DNA from: Hyphomicrobiales bacterium
GTDB lineage: Bacteria > Pseudomonadota > Alphaproteobacteria > Rhizobiales > Beijerinckiaceae
Length of the DNA stretch: 64,000 nt
Assembly: GCA_028290285.1 (NCBI GenBank)
Contig: JAQGKD010000008.1
Location: 147,192-211,191, forward strand
Direction of reading: 5' to 3'
Below the pieces are notes generated by a model that saw nothing but the letters and a program-made list of their open reading frames with translations, searched no databases and was not told the DNA's origin. This document shows positions 8,233 to 17,166 of the stretch, piece by piece (the first letter of the stretch is position 1; every line of letters begins with the position of its first letter). The position numbers were made by a program, and so were the translations under genes.

Positions 8233-9780
8233 TTGCCCAAGCCCGCAGCTCGATCAGCTTTCGTTACCGTGGCAGCCGCCGCAGCGGCTCTGGCAGCGCT
8301 CCCCTGTGGCACGGCCCTCGCACAGCGCATGCTGCCCGGCGACGAGCCTTTGCGGGGAACATTCGCTCTACCGCCCGCACTCCCTGACCCTCCTGTGCCC
8401 GACAACGATCAAAAGCCCCTTCCACCAGGCTGGCGAGACCGCCACACGGCGACAAGGCCGCCAGGCGCCCGCGTGCTCTATGGCGTGCCGTTGCCTGACC
8501 TGACCGCCTATCCAAGCGCGCCCTCGCTTCGCAAACCGCAGCCGCTGGCCGACGGCGGCACGCCAGCCATGCTCGACAATGAGCCGACCACAGCGGAAGC
8601 CGCTCTTCCCGTCCTGCCGAGAGTCCGGCGGCCTGTTGTCGATCAGGATCCATTCGCACCCTTGGGCATACGCGCCGGAGCTTTCCTCCTGAAACCCTCG
8701 CTGGCGCAGGATCTCGGCTATGACAGCAATCCCAACCGCCAGCCGCTCAACCCCAAGGGGTCCGCCGTGCTGCGCACGGAAGGCGCGCTGCAGGCCGAGA
8801 GCAATTGGTCGGCACACAGCCTGAAAATCGATCTGCGCGGCAGTTACGCGCTCTTCCCCAGCATCAGGAACAGCGCCCAGCCGGAGGGCACCGGCAAAGC
8901 CGTCCTGCGACTCGATGCGGATCGCGCAACCGCGATCGACCTTGAGACTCACGGCGCGCTGACCACGGCGACGCCCAATTCACCGGAGACGAGCGGCGCA
9001 ACGGGCCGCACAAATGTCGTGACATTCGGCGGATCTGCCGGCGTGACGCGAAGCATCGGCCCGCTGGCCCTCAGCATCGGCGCGCTCGCAGAACACACCC
9101 ATAACGAGGATGGCCGACTCGCCAGCGGCGCGGTCCTGCCGTTGTCGCGCGACGATTTCGCAACCTATGCGCTGAAGTCGCGCGCGGCCTACCGGATCGG
9201 CACCGCGTTCAATCCGTTCATCGAGACGACCCTTGATCTGCGCCGGCACGACAGCGCGACCGACGCCAACGGCTACGATCGCAATTCCAACGGCGCCAAC
9301 GCAAGGCTCGGCAACGCCTTCGATATTTCGGACACCCTCAAAGGCGAAGTCGCTGCCGGTGTCGTGCATCGAAACTATGAAGATCCGCGCTTGAGCGCGA
9401 TCACCGGCCCCTCGATCGATGCTTCGCTCGCGTGGGCGGTCTCTCCACTGACCAAGGTCGCGGTGCGCGCTGCAACCGATATCGGCGAAACCAACGTGCT
9501 GGGCTCCGCGGGCGTTTCCATCCGCCGCGCGGAGGTGGAAGTCGTGCACGCGCTTCGCCGAAACCTGACACTGACCGGGGTTGCAAAGTTCACCCGGTCG
9601 AAATACGACGGCATCGCGCTGGAGCAGGACGAGTGGTCGGGCGGCTTCAAGGCCGAGTACAATCTTACCCGCTCACTGGTGATCCGCGGCTCCTATGCCT
9701 TTGATCTCCTGCGCAGCAGCGCGCCCGCCTCGAACTTTCAGGCGAGCACGTTTCTCGTAGGGCTGAAGTTCCAGCGCTGA
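8233..9780 (+). CDS. Secreted outer-membrane beta-barrel protein (putative beta-barrel porin 2 type)
   Basis: The 515-residue product has a signal peptide (FVTVAAAAAALAALPCGTALA, cut near residue 30), a Pro-rich low-complexity region to about residue 150, then alternating strands (SNWSAHSLKIDLRGSYALF, RNLTLTGVAKFTRSKYDG and others) typical of a barrel of the kind found in exopolysaccharide gene neighbourhoods. The chosen TTG start is the only one that puts the signal peptide at the N-terminus; no ATG or GTG precedes it in frame before a stop at 8146, and no strong ribosome binding site is visible. It may be an export channel or surface protein; function is not known. Confidence 0.7.
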   Translation: MPKPAARSAFVTVAAAAAALAALPCGTALAQRMLPGDEPLRGTFALPPALPDPPVPDNDQKPLPPGWRDRHTATRPPGARVLYGVPLPDLTAYPSAPSLRKPQPLADGGTPAMLDNEPTTAEAALPVLPRVRRPVVDQDPFAPLGIRAGAFLLKPSLAQDLGYDSNPNRQPLNPKGSAVLRTEGALQAESNWSAHSLKIDLRGSYALFPSIRNSAQPEGTGKAVLRLDADRATAIDLETHGALTTATPNSPETSGATGRTNVVTFGGSAGVTRSIGPLALSIGALAEHTHNEDGRLASGAVLPLSRDDFATYALKSRAAYRIGTAFNPFIETTLDLRRHDSATDANGYDRNSNGANARLGNAFDISDTLKGEVAAGVVHRNYEDPRLSAITGPSIDASLAWAVSPLTKVAVRAATDIGETNVLGSAGVSIRRAEVEVVHALRRNLTLTGVAKFTRSKYDGIALEQDEWSGGFKAEYNLTRSLVIRGSYAFDLLRSSAPASNFQASTFLVGLKFQR

Positions 9781-9791
9781 GCAGGACACCG

Positions 9792-9812
9792 CCCGCATCC
9801 AGGCGATGCGGG
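9792..9812. terminator. Short hairpin between convergent genes
   Basis: CCCGCATC and GATGCGGG form an 8-pair stem with a CAGGC loop between the barrel gene and galU, which converge here. No T-tract follows on either strand, so it is at best a weak terminator. Confidence 0.35.
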
Positions 9813-9818
9813 ACCGGC

Positions 9819-10706
9819 TCAGATCTTTGCCATGATCTTCTTCAGTTCCGCCTTGAACGCCGGCGCGATGTCCTCGCGCTCGAGTGCGAAGGCAACATTA
9901 GCCAACAGGAAGCCAAGCTTCGAGCCGGTATCGCAGGTGCGCCCGTCGAAGCGCACACCGAAGAACTTCTGTGTCTCCGCGAGCGTCTTCATCCCGTCTG
10001 TCAGCTGGATCTCGCCACCGGCGCCCTTCTCGACCTTCGCGAGAATCTCGAACACCTTGGGGTCGAGAATATAACGCCCGGAAATGATCAGGTTCGACGG
10101 AGACGTGCCCTTCGCAGGCTTCTCGACCATCGAGCCGATCTCAAAAGCAGAGCCAAAATCCTCTTTCACCGAGACGACGCCATAAAGATGCGTTTCGTCC
10201 ATCGGCACTTCCTCGACCGCGATGATATTGCCGCCATGCTCTTCGTACGCTTCCAAACATTGGGCGAGGCACCGCGTCTTGCGAGCGCCGGGTAAAGTGA
10301 TCATGTCGGGCAGGATAACGGCGAAGGGCTCGTCCCCGATGATGTCACGCGCGCACCACACGGCATGACCCAAGCCAAGGGGCGCTTGCTGGCGCGTGAA
10401 GCTGGTCGCGCCAGCTTCCGGCAGGTCTGCCATAAGTGCAGCATATTCTTTGTCTTTTCCGCGACGACGGAGTGTATCTTCCAGCTCGTAGGCCATATCG
10501 AAATGGTCTTCGATCACAGTCTTGTTGCGGCCGGTGACGAAAACGAAATGCTCGATGCCCGCCTCGCGCGCTTCATCTACAGCATGCTGCAACACGGGCC
10601 TGTCGACCACGGTCAGCATCTCCTTCGGGATAGCCTTCGTCGCTGGAAGAACACGGGTGCCGAGACCCGCTACGGGAAAAATAGCCTTGCGAACGCGTTT
10701 TGACAT
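9819..10706 (-). CDS. galU: UTP-glucose-1-phosphate uridylyltransferase
   Basis: The 295-residue product has the GalU nucleotide-binding start [25 protein letters not shown], followed by [20 protein letters not shown] and [20 protein letters not shown]. It makes UDP-glucose from glucose-1-phosphate and UTP, feeding lipopolysaccharide, exopolysaccharide and glucan synthesis. I placed the start at the ATG for [11 protein letters not shown], which matches the family; an ATG three codons earlier is possible, and upstream codons look like leader. It is divergent from galE, which uses its product. Confidence 0.94.
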   Translation of the reverse strand: MSKRVRKAIFPVAGLGTRVLPATKAIPKEMLTVVDRPVLQHAVDEAREAGIEHFVFVTGRNKTVIEDHFDMAYELEDTLRRRGKDKEYAALMADLPEAGATSFTRQQAPLGLGHAVWCARDIIGDEPFAVILPDMITLPGARKTRCLAQCLEAYEEHGGNIIAVEEVPMDETHLYGVVSVKEDFGSAFEIGSMVEKPAKGTSPSNLIISGRYILDPKVFEILAKVEKGAGGEIQLTDGMKTLAETQKFFGVRFDGRTCDTGSKLGFLLANVAFALEREDIAPAFKAELKKIMAKI

Positions 10707-10895
10707 GGACGACATTCCGAGTGTGCATAGAAGAAAGAGGGATCGCTGCGGCGCAGGCTGCACCTTAGCATGTGTGGAACGCAACCCGCAGCCTGACGTT
10801 CCGTGGACTCGCGGTTGTGATTAACGGCCAAAATTTTTCTAAAACGCTGAACAAGCAAGATCTTTCGGCAACAAAATTTGGAAGAGGCAGACAAG

Positions 10896-11879
10896 ATGGC
10901 AGTCTTGGTGACGGGCGGCGCAGGTTATATCGGGAGCCACATGGTTCTCGAGCTCCTCGATTCGGGCGAGAAGCCTGTTGTTCTCGACAACCTTTCCACC
11001 GGCTTTCGATGGGTGGTGCCGGAAAGCGTTCCCCTCGTCGTCGGTGACTTCGGCGACGGGGAGCTTGTCGCCAGAATGATCGCCGATCACGAGATCGACG
11101 CGATCATTCATTTCGCCGCCCGAATCGTCGTTCCGGAATCCGTCTCCGATCCGCTCGGCTATTACGAAAACAACACGTCCAAGGCGCGCAGTCTCATCGC
11201 ATCGGCTGTGAAGGGCGGCGTGCCCCATTTCATCTTTTCCTCGACTGCGGCGGTCTATGGTGACCCCCAGAACAATCCAGTGACGGAAGACGAGACGCTG
11301 AAACCGGTGTCGCCTTATGGCCGTTCGAAACTGATGGTCGAGTGGATGCTGGAAGACGTCAGCCACGCCCATGATCTGCGCCATGTCGTCCTCCGTTATT
11401 TCAATGTCGCGGGTGCCGACCCCAAGGGGCGCGTCGGCCAGTCGACGGCAAATGCCACCCACCTCATCAAGGTCGCCGTGCAGAGCGCACTCGGCACGCG
11501 CCCCGGCATGGAGGTCTTCGGGACGGATTACCCGACGCCCGACGGCTCGTGCCTGCGCGATTACATCCAGGTCAGCGATCTCGCCCGCGCCCACATGGAT
11601 GCGCTGCGCTACCTTCGTGGCGGCGGTGAAAGCCTGACCTGCAATTGCGGCTACGCGCGCGGCTATTCCGTGCTCGATGTCATCGACGTCGTGAAGCAGG
11701 TTTCGGGGGTCGATTTCCCGGTCAAGATTTCCGGCCGCCGCCCCGGCGATCCCGCCGCGATCGTGGCGGGCAACGACCGCATCCGGTCGCGCCTCGGCTG
11801 GCAGCCCCGGCACGACGATCTCCACCAGATCATCGGCCAGGCGCTGGACTGGGAGCGGCGGCTCCACAACCGTGGCTGA
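10896..11879 (+). CDS. galE: UDP-glucose 4-epimerase
   Basis: The 327-residue product is an extended short-chain dehydrogenase: NAD-binding TGGAGYIGS at the N-terminus, SSTAAVYG (about 115-122), and catalytic Tyr141/Lys145 in SPYGRSKLMVE. The substrate end contains DGSCLRDYIQVSDLARAH, a GalE signature. It interconverts UDP-glucose and UDP-galactose. The ATG at 10896 has an aagagg site upstream; a TTG 18 bases earlier is less likely. Divergent from galU across about 190 bp of AT-richer DNA (10707-10895), likely a shared promoter region. Confidence 0.94.
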   Translation: MAVLVTGGAGYIGSHMVLELLDSGEKPVVLDNLSTGFRWVVPESVPLVVGDFGDGELVARMIADHEIDAIIHFAARIVVPESVSDPLGYYENNTSKARSLIASAVKGGVPHFIFSSTAAVYGDPQNNPVTEDETLKPVSPYGRSKLMVEWMLEDVSHAHDLRHVVLRYFNVAGADPKGRVGQSTANATHLIKVAVQSALGTRPGMEVFGTDYPTPDGSCLRDYIQVSDLARAHMDALRYLRGGGESLTCNCGYARGYSVLDVIDVVKQVSGVDFPVKISGRRPGDPAAIVAGNDRIRSRLGWQPRHDDLHQIIGQALDWERRLHNRG

Positions 11880-11888
11880 GGCACTGCG

Positions 11889-12731
11889 TCAGGCAGGGGC
11901 GAGCGGCAGAAAGCGATAATGATCGTTGTCATGCTCGATGTGCCCGAGCCCCGGCGCATCGAGATGCGAAGCCGCCACCACCGCCCCGCTTTCGGCGGCC
12001 CATTGCAGCATGGCCCTGCGCGTCCTGGCAGCCGTGACAGGATCGAGGTCGTAGATCATGGCCGTTTCGGGGCGCGCCAGATGCAGGGCTGCGAGATGGA
12101 CCACATCGCCCCAGGCGACGATAGGCTCCTCGCCGGTCTCGACGATCCAGGCGGTATGCCCGGGTGTGTGCCCCGGTGCGAGACGGGCAGCAATGCCGGG
12201 CGCTCCTCCCCCCTCCTTGACGCGGCGAATGCGCCCCTCGTACGGGCCGAATGCCTTGGCATTGAGCGGCAGCGTGGCGCGTGCGCGTTCAGGAAGCTTC
12301 TCGGGCGGCGTATCGAACCAGAAGGCCGCCTCGACCTCGTGCAGCACGAGTTCCGCATTTGGGAACATCGCGCGCCCCTGCTCGTCCACGAGCCCGCCGA
12401 AATGATCCTTGTGGACGTGGGTGAGGTAGATCGTCCGGATGTCCTGCGGGGCGACGCCGGTCTCCGCGAGGCGCTCGTGCAGATGACCGAGCCGATCCGT
12501 CATCATGGTTCCCGTGCCCGCGTCGATCAGCGCCGGGCCGTCGGGCAGGTGCAGAAGAAAGGCGTTGCAGTCCATGGTCAGCGCCTTTTCGCCCCCCGCC
12601 GCCTCGATCAGATGGATGGCGGCGGCGCGGTCGGCGGGATCGGGAATGCGGTCAAGCGAGGAATCGAGATCGCCATCGAGCAGCGAGGTGATCTCGATCC
12701 GGCCGATCTTGAACCGACGAATGGATGGCAT
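11889..12731 (-). CDS. MBL-fold metallohydrolase (lactonase/parathion-hydrolase-like group)
   Basis: The 280-residue product has the metallo-beta-lactamase zinc motif THVHKDH at 104-110, a downstream APGHTPGHTAWIV His motif, AWGDVVH for the bridging Asp, and SHLDAPGLGH near the end. N-terminal sequence ITSLLDGDL and the overall spacing match the group that includes quorum-quenching lactonases and methyl parathion hydrolases. No signal peptide is seen from the chosen ATG at 12731, which has a GGGGAGG site eight bases upstream. The substrate is unknown. It converges on galE with nine bases between the stops. Confidence 0.83.
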   Translation of the reverse strand: MPSIRRFKIGRIEITSLLDGDLDSSLDRIPDPADRAAAIHLIEAAGGEKALTMDCNAFLLHLPDGPALIDAGTGTMMTDRLGHLHERLAETGVAPQDIRTIYLTHVHKDHFGGLVDEQGRAMFPNAELVLHEVEAAFWFDTPPEKLPERARATLPLNAKAFGPYEGRIRRVKEGGGAPGIAARLAPGHTPGHTAWIVETGEEPIVAWGDVVHLAALHLARPETAMIYDLDPVTAARTRRAMLQWAAESGAVVAASHLDAPGLGHIEHDNDHYRFLPLAPA

Positions 12732-12948
12732 GGAAGGACCTCCCCTGGAATGCGAGCTTTTGCCCTGTCTTGATGGGCGTGATTGTCGTCCTCGCCACCC
12801 CCCGAGTAAACCCCGCAACCGCCCCGGACCAGCAAAGGCCGTGGTAAATGATTCGGAAACGAGTCAAGGTTAATGTGCATTCAAAGGCGCCATGCGGTCA
12901 GGCATCCCCTGCCCGGGGTGGGCGGTCCTGGCTCCGATCGCTTCGGGG

Positions 12949-14256
12949 ATGATGATGAAAGACAGAAAACGGCCTCGTATCACTGTCGCTCCGCTGCGTC
13001 CGATCGGCCGGCGCGTGACGCACTTCCTGCCCGGCCAGATCCTGCGCACCGCCGTCCTCTTCGGCCTGTTCTGCATCGCTTTCCTGATGGCCGCAGTCAG
13101 CAACCCGGGCCACGCAAAGGCCGCGAGCAACGACGACGCCTTCCGTAGTTTCGTCGCTGCACTCTGGCCGGACGCCCAGCGCATGGGTGTTTCCCGCGCG
13201 ACCTTTGACGCAGCCTTAGCAGGTGTAAAGCCCGACCCTTCCCTGCTTCACGTCAGCGGGAAGCAGGCCGAATTCGTCAAGCCAATCTGGCAATATCTGT
13301 CGGCGAGCGTGTCATCAGCACGTGTCGCCCGCGGCCGCGCCCGTGGTGCGGAGTTCGAACAGACGCTCGCGAAGGTCGAGGCACGCTACGGCGTCGATCG
13401 ATATGTGATCCTTGCTGTCTGGGGCATGGAAACGAACTATGGCGCCTATAGCGGCAAGAGCAGCATCATCCGCTCGCTCGCCACACTCGCCCAGGCCGGA
13501 TACCGGGGCACGTTCTTTCGCGACGAATTGCTGGTGGCCCTCAAGATCCTGGACGAAGGGCACATCGACAGCGCCGGAATGCTCGGCTCCTGGGCCGGCG
13601 CCATGGGCCAGACCCAGTTCATGCCGTCCAGCTTCATGAAATATGCGGTCGACTGGGACGGCGACGGCCACAAGAACATCTGGACCAGCGTCCCCGACGC
13701 ACTTGCCTCGACCGCCTATTATCTCGCCGAACACGGCTGGATCAAAGGCTGGACCTGGGGCTACGAAGTCGTCCTGCCGCCGAACTTCTCCCTCACCGCC
13801 TTCGAGCCGCAGGATTTTCGCCCCTTCTCGCAATGGGCGTCTGCGGGCCTGACACGGACCGATGGCGAAAGCATGCCTCGCGTGGGTGAGGGTGCGCTGC
13901 TGCTGCCCGCCGGCCGGAATGGTCCGGCGCTTCTGGTGACGCGCAATTTCCAGGCGATCAAATCCTACAATACCTCGACCGCCTACGCGCTCGGCGTCGC
14001 GCTACTCTCGGATCAACTTGCAGGCGCGAGCGGCTTGCGGACGCCGTGGCCGGTCAACGAGCGGACGCTGGACGCGAAGCAGTCGCTCGAAATGCAGAAG
14101 CATCTCGTGCGCTTCGGCTACAGGATCGGCGACCTTGACGGAAAGATCGGCGAGAAGGCCCAGACGGCGATCCGCCACTACCAGCGTCAGGCCGGGCTCG
14201 AGCCGGATGGTTTTCCGAACTTGCCATTGCTGGAGAGGATGCGCAAACGTCCTTGA
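12949..14256 (+). CDS. Lytic murein transglycosylase (MltB-like, SLT_2) with C-terminal peptidoglycan-binding domain
   Basis: From the ATG cluster at 12949 the product has 435 residues: a basic N-terminus, one membrane/signal segment (about 32-50), an SLT_2 domain (about 60-350) with the catalytic Glu161 in VWGMETNYGAYSG and the AGAMGQTQFMPSSF motif, and a PG_binding_1 domain (about 370-430, MQKHLVRFGYRIGDLDGKIG). It cleaves the glycan strand to 1,6-anhydro-muropeptides in the periplasm. A start at 12892 is also possible. The next gene begins 16 bases after its stop, so they form an operon with the SGNH hydrolase. Confidence 0.9.
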   Translation: MMMKDRKRPRITVAPLRPIGRRVTHFLPGQILRTAVLFGLFCIAFLMAAVSNPGHAKAASNDDAFRSFVAALWPDAQRMGVSRATFDAALAGVKPDPSLLHVSGKQAEFVKPIWQYLSASVSSARVARGRARGAEFEQTLAKVEARYGVDRYVILAVWGMETNYGAYSGKSSIIRSLATLAQAGYRGTFFRDELLVALKILDEGHIDSAGMLGSWAGAMGQTQFMPSSFMKYAVDWDGDGHKNIWTSVPDALASTAYYLAEHGWIKGWTWGYEVVLPPNFSLTAFEPQDFRPFSQWASAGLTRTDGESMPRVGEGALLLPAGRNGPALLVTRNFQAIKSYNTSTAYALGVALLSDQLAGASGLRTPWPVNERTLDAKQSLEMQKHLVRFGYRIGDLDGKIGEKAQTAIRHYQRQAGLEPDGFPNLPLLERMRKRP

Positions 14257-14272
14257 GGCGTTATAAGGGGGT

Positions 14273-15580
14273 ATGCGGACGCTTCACCCTCGCCTCGCAG
14301 GCCTTCCCGGCGCGCTCAGACTTGCTGCCCTCGGCCTTGCTGTCCTCCTGACCTGCGGAGCCCCCGTCAGGGCCCAGGTCGATGACAGTGCGGCGAGCTA
14401 CTGGACTCTGGAAAAGCAGCGCACGGAGCGTCTCCGCGCTGTGCCGGTCCTGCCGCGCCTGCAGCAGCGGCCAACCCATTTGATCCGGCGTGCGGCGCCC
14501 GTGCGCGGCTATGTCCCGCCCGGCGTTGCGGCGCCAGAGGATGCCTCGCCTCCGAAGGACTCAGGCGCGGTTGCTCCCGAAACACCCGTCGAGGCTGACG
14601 CTTCCAAGCCCGACACGCAGCCCGCGAACCCGCAGGCCCCCGCGAAACCCGAGAACAAGGCCGTCATCGCCGTGCTCGGCGATAGCTTGGGGCAATTGCT
14701 GGCCCAGGGGCTGACAGACGCATTCGCCGACCGGCCGGATGTGACACTGCTGCGCCGGGCCAAGGAGAACAGCGGTCTCGCCCGTGACGATTATTTCGAC
14801 TGGCCCAAGGCCGCGCGCGACCTGCTCGACGGCAAGGAAAAGATCGATCTGGCCATCATGCTTGTCGGGTCGAACGACCGCCAGCAAATGCGCGAGGGCA
14901 CGAACACCTTCGACCCGCGCACTCCCAAATGGTCGGAGCTCTACACGGCCCGGGTAAAGGCGCTGACGGGTCTGTTTCGCGAGAAGAAAGTGCCGCTGAT
15001 CTGGGTTGGCCTGCCGATCATGAACAATGAGCGCCTGTCCGCCGACATGCTGGACTTCAACGAGATCTATAAGGCCGCCGTCGCGGAAGCCGGTGGGACC
15101 TATGTCGACGTCTGGGAGGCCTTCGCCGACGATCGCGGCCAGTTCTCGTCCTATGGTCCCGACGTCAACGGCCAGATGGTACGTCTGCGCGCAAGCGACG
15201 GCGTTCACTTCACGAAGGCCGGCGCGCGCAAACTGGCGCATTTCGTCGAGGGCGATATTCGACGCATTCTCGAGAAGACGAAGCCCGCACTGGATCCCGC
15301 GGCCGTGGCTGCCGTCGGCGGCGCCGCCGTGGAGATCCCCGCCCTGGCACCACTTCCCAAGGTCCCCGTCGTCGCGCCTGTCGTGAGACCGGCGGCAGGC
15401 GCGGTCGTTCCTTTGACCGCGCCGCCCGTCTCCCCCGGCGGACGTTTGCTGACGTCCGCCCGGCAACCTGCGCGTATCGCCGATCCGGACGCCGCCCTGG
15501 TTGTGGACCAAGGCCTCGTCCAGGGACGACCCCAGGAAGCGCGTCCCGGACGGGCGGACGATTTCTCCTGGCCCCGCTGA
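14273..15580 (+). CDS. Secreted SGNH/GDSL hydrolase (DUF459)
   Basis: The 435-residue product has a signal peptide (about 1-35), a Pro/Ala-rich spacer to about residue 125, and a DUF459-type SGNH domain: block I AVLGDSLGQ, block III MLVGSNDRQ, block V ASDGVHFTKAGARKLAHF, giving the Ser, Gly, Asn and Asp/His residues of the site. The last 120 residues are again Pro/Ala-rich. Position just behind a lytic transglycosylase and before two L,D-transpeptidases suggests that it acts on the envelope, for instance as a peptidoglycan or polysaccharide O-deacetylase; this is an inference. Confidence 0.85.
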   Translation: MRTLHPRLAGLPGALRLAALGLAVLLTCGAPVRAQVDDSAASYWTLEKQRTERLRAVPVLPRLQQRPTHLIRRAAPVRGYVPPGVAAPEDASPPKDSGAVAPETPVEADASKPDTQPANPQAPAKPENKAVIAVLGDSLGQLLAQGLTDAFADRPDVTLLRRAKENSGLARDDYFDWPKAARDLLDGKEKIDLAIMLVGSNDRQQMREGTNTFDPRTPKWSELYTARVKALTGLFREKKVPLIWVGLPIMNNERLSADMLDFNEIYKAAVAEAGGTYVDVWEAFADDRGQFSSYGPDVNGQMVRLRASDGVHFTKAGARKLAHFVEGDIRRILEKTKPALDPAAVAAVGGAAVEIPALAPLPKVPVVAPVVRPAAGAVVPLTAPPVSPGGRLLTSARQPARIADPDAALVVDQGLVQGRPQEARPGRADDFSWPR

Positions 15581-15730
15581 CGTCGATCGGTTTGGGCACA
15601 AAGTTTGGTCCGCCATTAACCTTCGATCCTCGGAACGATGAACTCACGACATCTCGATGGAACAAAGCGCACAGCGTAACTGTTCCGGAAAAGACAGTAT
15701 CGTGACCTTCGACGCCAAGAGGATACGAAG

Positions 15731-16339
15731 ATGAACCGGAACCTGCCCCTTCTGCTAGCCACCACCGCGGCCCTTTTCTGCGCCGCGCCTGCCGCGCAGG
15801 CCTTCGAGAACATGCGCTACAATCAGGGACCGGCGGGAGCCTACCAGCAGGCATCCCTGGCAGATCAGGGCATCGGACGGGAATATCCGACCTCGACACG
15901 CGCTCTGGTGAACGATCCGACAGAACAGGCGCCCGGCACGATCACGATCGACACCAAGAATCGCTACCTCTATCTCTCGCTCGATAACGGCCAGGCCATT
16001 CGCTACGACGTCGGCGTCGGTCGCGAAGGCTTCGACTGGAAGGGCCGCGCCAAGATCGGCCGCAAGGCCGAATGGCCGTCCTGGACGCCGCCGGCCGAGA
16101 TGCTGAAGCGCCGCCCCGACCTTCCGCGGTTCATGAAGGGCGGCATCGAAAACCCGCTCGGCGCCCGCGCCATGTATCTCTACGCAGGCGGCCACGACAC
16201 GCTTTATCGAATCCACGGGACCAGCGAGCCCTGGACGATTGGCGAGGCTGTCTCGTCGGGCTGCATCCGCATGCTCAACGACGACGTCGTCGATCTCTAC
16301 AGCCGGGCGCGCGTCGGATCGGCCGTGCAGGTTCTTTGA
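15731..16339 (+). CDS. L,D-transpeptidase (YkuD), first of a tandem pair
   Basis: The 202-residue product has a signal peptide cut near AQA-F (about residue 24), a short spacer, and a YkuD domain with His162 in IHGTSEPWTIG and catalytic Cys178 in SSGCIRM. It makes 3-3 (DAP-DAP) cross-links or anchors proteins to peptidoglycan in the periplasm. Start ATG follows an aagagg site. The upstream 150 bp (15581-15730) should carry its promoter. It is closely similar to the next gene (GREGFDWKGRAKIGRKAEWPSW against GRQGFLWKGHARVGRKAQWPGW), so the pair arose by duplication. Confidence 0.93.
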   Translation: MNRNLPLLLATTAALFCAAPAAQAFENMRYNQGPAGAYQQASLADQGIGREYPTSTRALVNDPTEQAPGTITIDTKNRYLYLSLDNGQAIRYDVGVGREGFDWKGRAKIGRKAEWPSWTPPAEMLKRRPDLPRFMKGGIENPLGARAMYLYAGGHDTLYRIHGTSEPWTIGEAVSSGCIRMLNDDVVDLYSRARVGSAVQVL

Positions 16340-16407
16340 CACGGCTGCCGTCCGTAGCTGGATAATCGTTGGAATGCGTAAGTGTAATTTTCCAAGGAGG
16401 AGTGGCA

Positions 16408-17112
16408 ATGTCTGATTGTCGGCGTCATGCCTTCCGTGCGGGCCGCGCACGGCTGATCGGGACCATGTTGATGGCGCTGGGCGCGGGACTGCTGACATAC
16501 GGCGGTGCGGCGAAAGCGCAGGGCTTGCCGCCCGGCGCTTATGCCGACCCGCGCGGCCCCTATCTGGACCAGCCCCTCGGCATGCCCATCCAGCGCGGCG
16601 GATATTACGCCTCTGACCCCTACGCGCCCGACGATGGATACGCGCCGCAGCGGAGCTACCCCTCGGCGACACGCCACGTTGTCCAGGCGCCCATGCGCCA
16701 GCCCAGGGGCACGCTGGTTGTCGATACCGGCCGTCGTAACCTTTATCTGATGCTCGGCGACGGAACGGCGATGGCCTATGGCATCGGCGTCGGACGCCAG
16801 GGTTTCCTCTGGAAGGGCCATGCCCGTGTCGGCCGAAAAGCACAATGGCCAGGCTGGACTCCGCCCGGCGCGATGCTGCGCCGCCGCCCAGACCTGCCGC
16901 GCCACATGGAAGGTGGCATCAACAATCCGCTCGGAGCCCGCGCGCTCTACCTCTATCAGGGCAGCAAGGATACGCTCTTCCGCATCCACGGCACCAACGA
17001 ACCCTGGACCATCGGACAGGCCGTCTCGTCGGGCTGCATCCGCATGCTCAACAACGACGTCGTCGATCTGTTCAGCCGCGTACCGGTCGGCGCCCGCGTC
17101 GTGGTGATCTGA
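16408..17112 (+). CDS. L,D-transpeptidase (YkuD), second of a tandem pair
   Basis: The 234-residue product has a hydrophobic signal sequence (about 16-37), a Pro/Tyr/Gly-rich spacer to about residue 95, and a YkuD domain with His194 (IHGTNEPWTIG) and Cys210 (SSGCIRM). The spacer is longer and more tyrosine-rich than in the first copy, which may change its reach or partner. The ATG at 16408 has a strong aaggagg site; a frame opening 39 bases earlier lacks one. It is followed at once by a strong terminator. Confidence 0.93.
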   Translation: MSDCRRHAFRAGRARLIGTMLMALGAGLLTYGGAAKAQGLPPGAYADPRGPYLDQPLGMPIQRGGYYASDPYAPDDGYAPQRSYPSATRHVVQAPMRQPRGTLVVDTGRRNLYLMLGDGTAMAYGIGVGRQGFLWKGHARVGRKAQWPGWTPPGAMLRRRPDLPRHMEGGINNPLGARALYLYQGSKDTLFRIHGTNEPWTIGQAVSSGCIRMLNNDVVDLFSRVPVGARVVVI

Positions 17113-17114
17113 AA

Positions 17115-17146
17115 CAAAAAACCGCGGGTGTGAGCCCGCGGTTTTT
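17115..17146. terminator. Bidirectional Rho-independent terminator
   Basis: ACCGCGGG and CCCGCGGT form a perfect stem with a 6-base loop and A-run/T-run flanks on both sides, between the convergent L,D-transpeptidase gene and gltD. It should stop transcription from both directions. Confidence 0.88.
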
Positions 17147-17166
17147 CGATATTGAGCTCCGAACAC

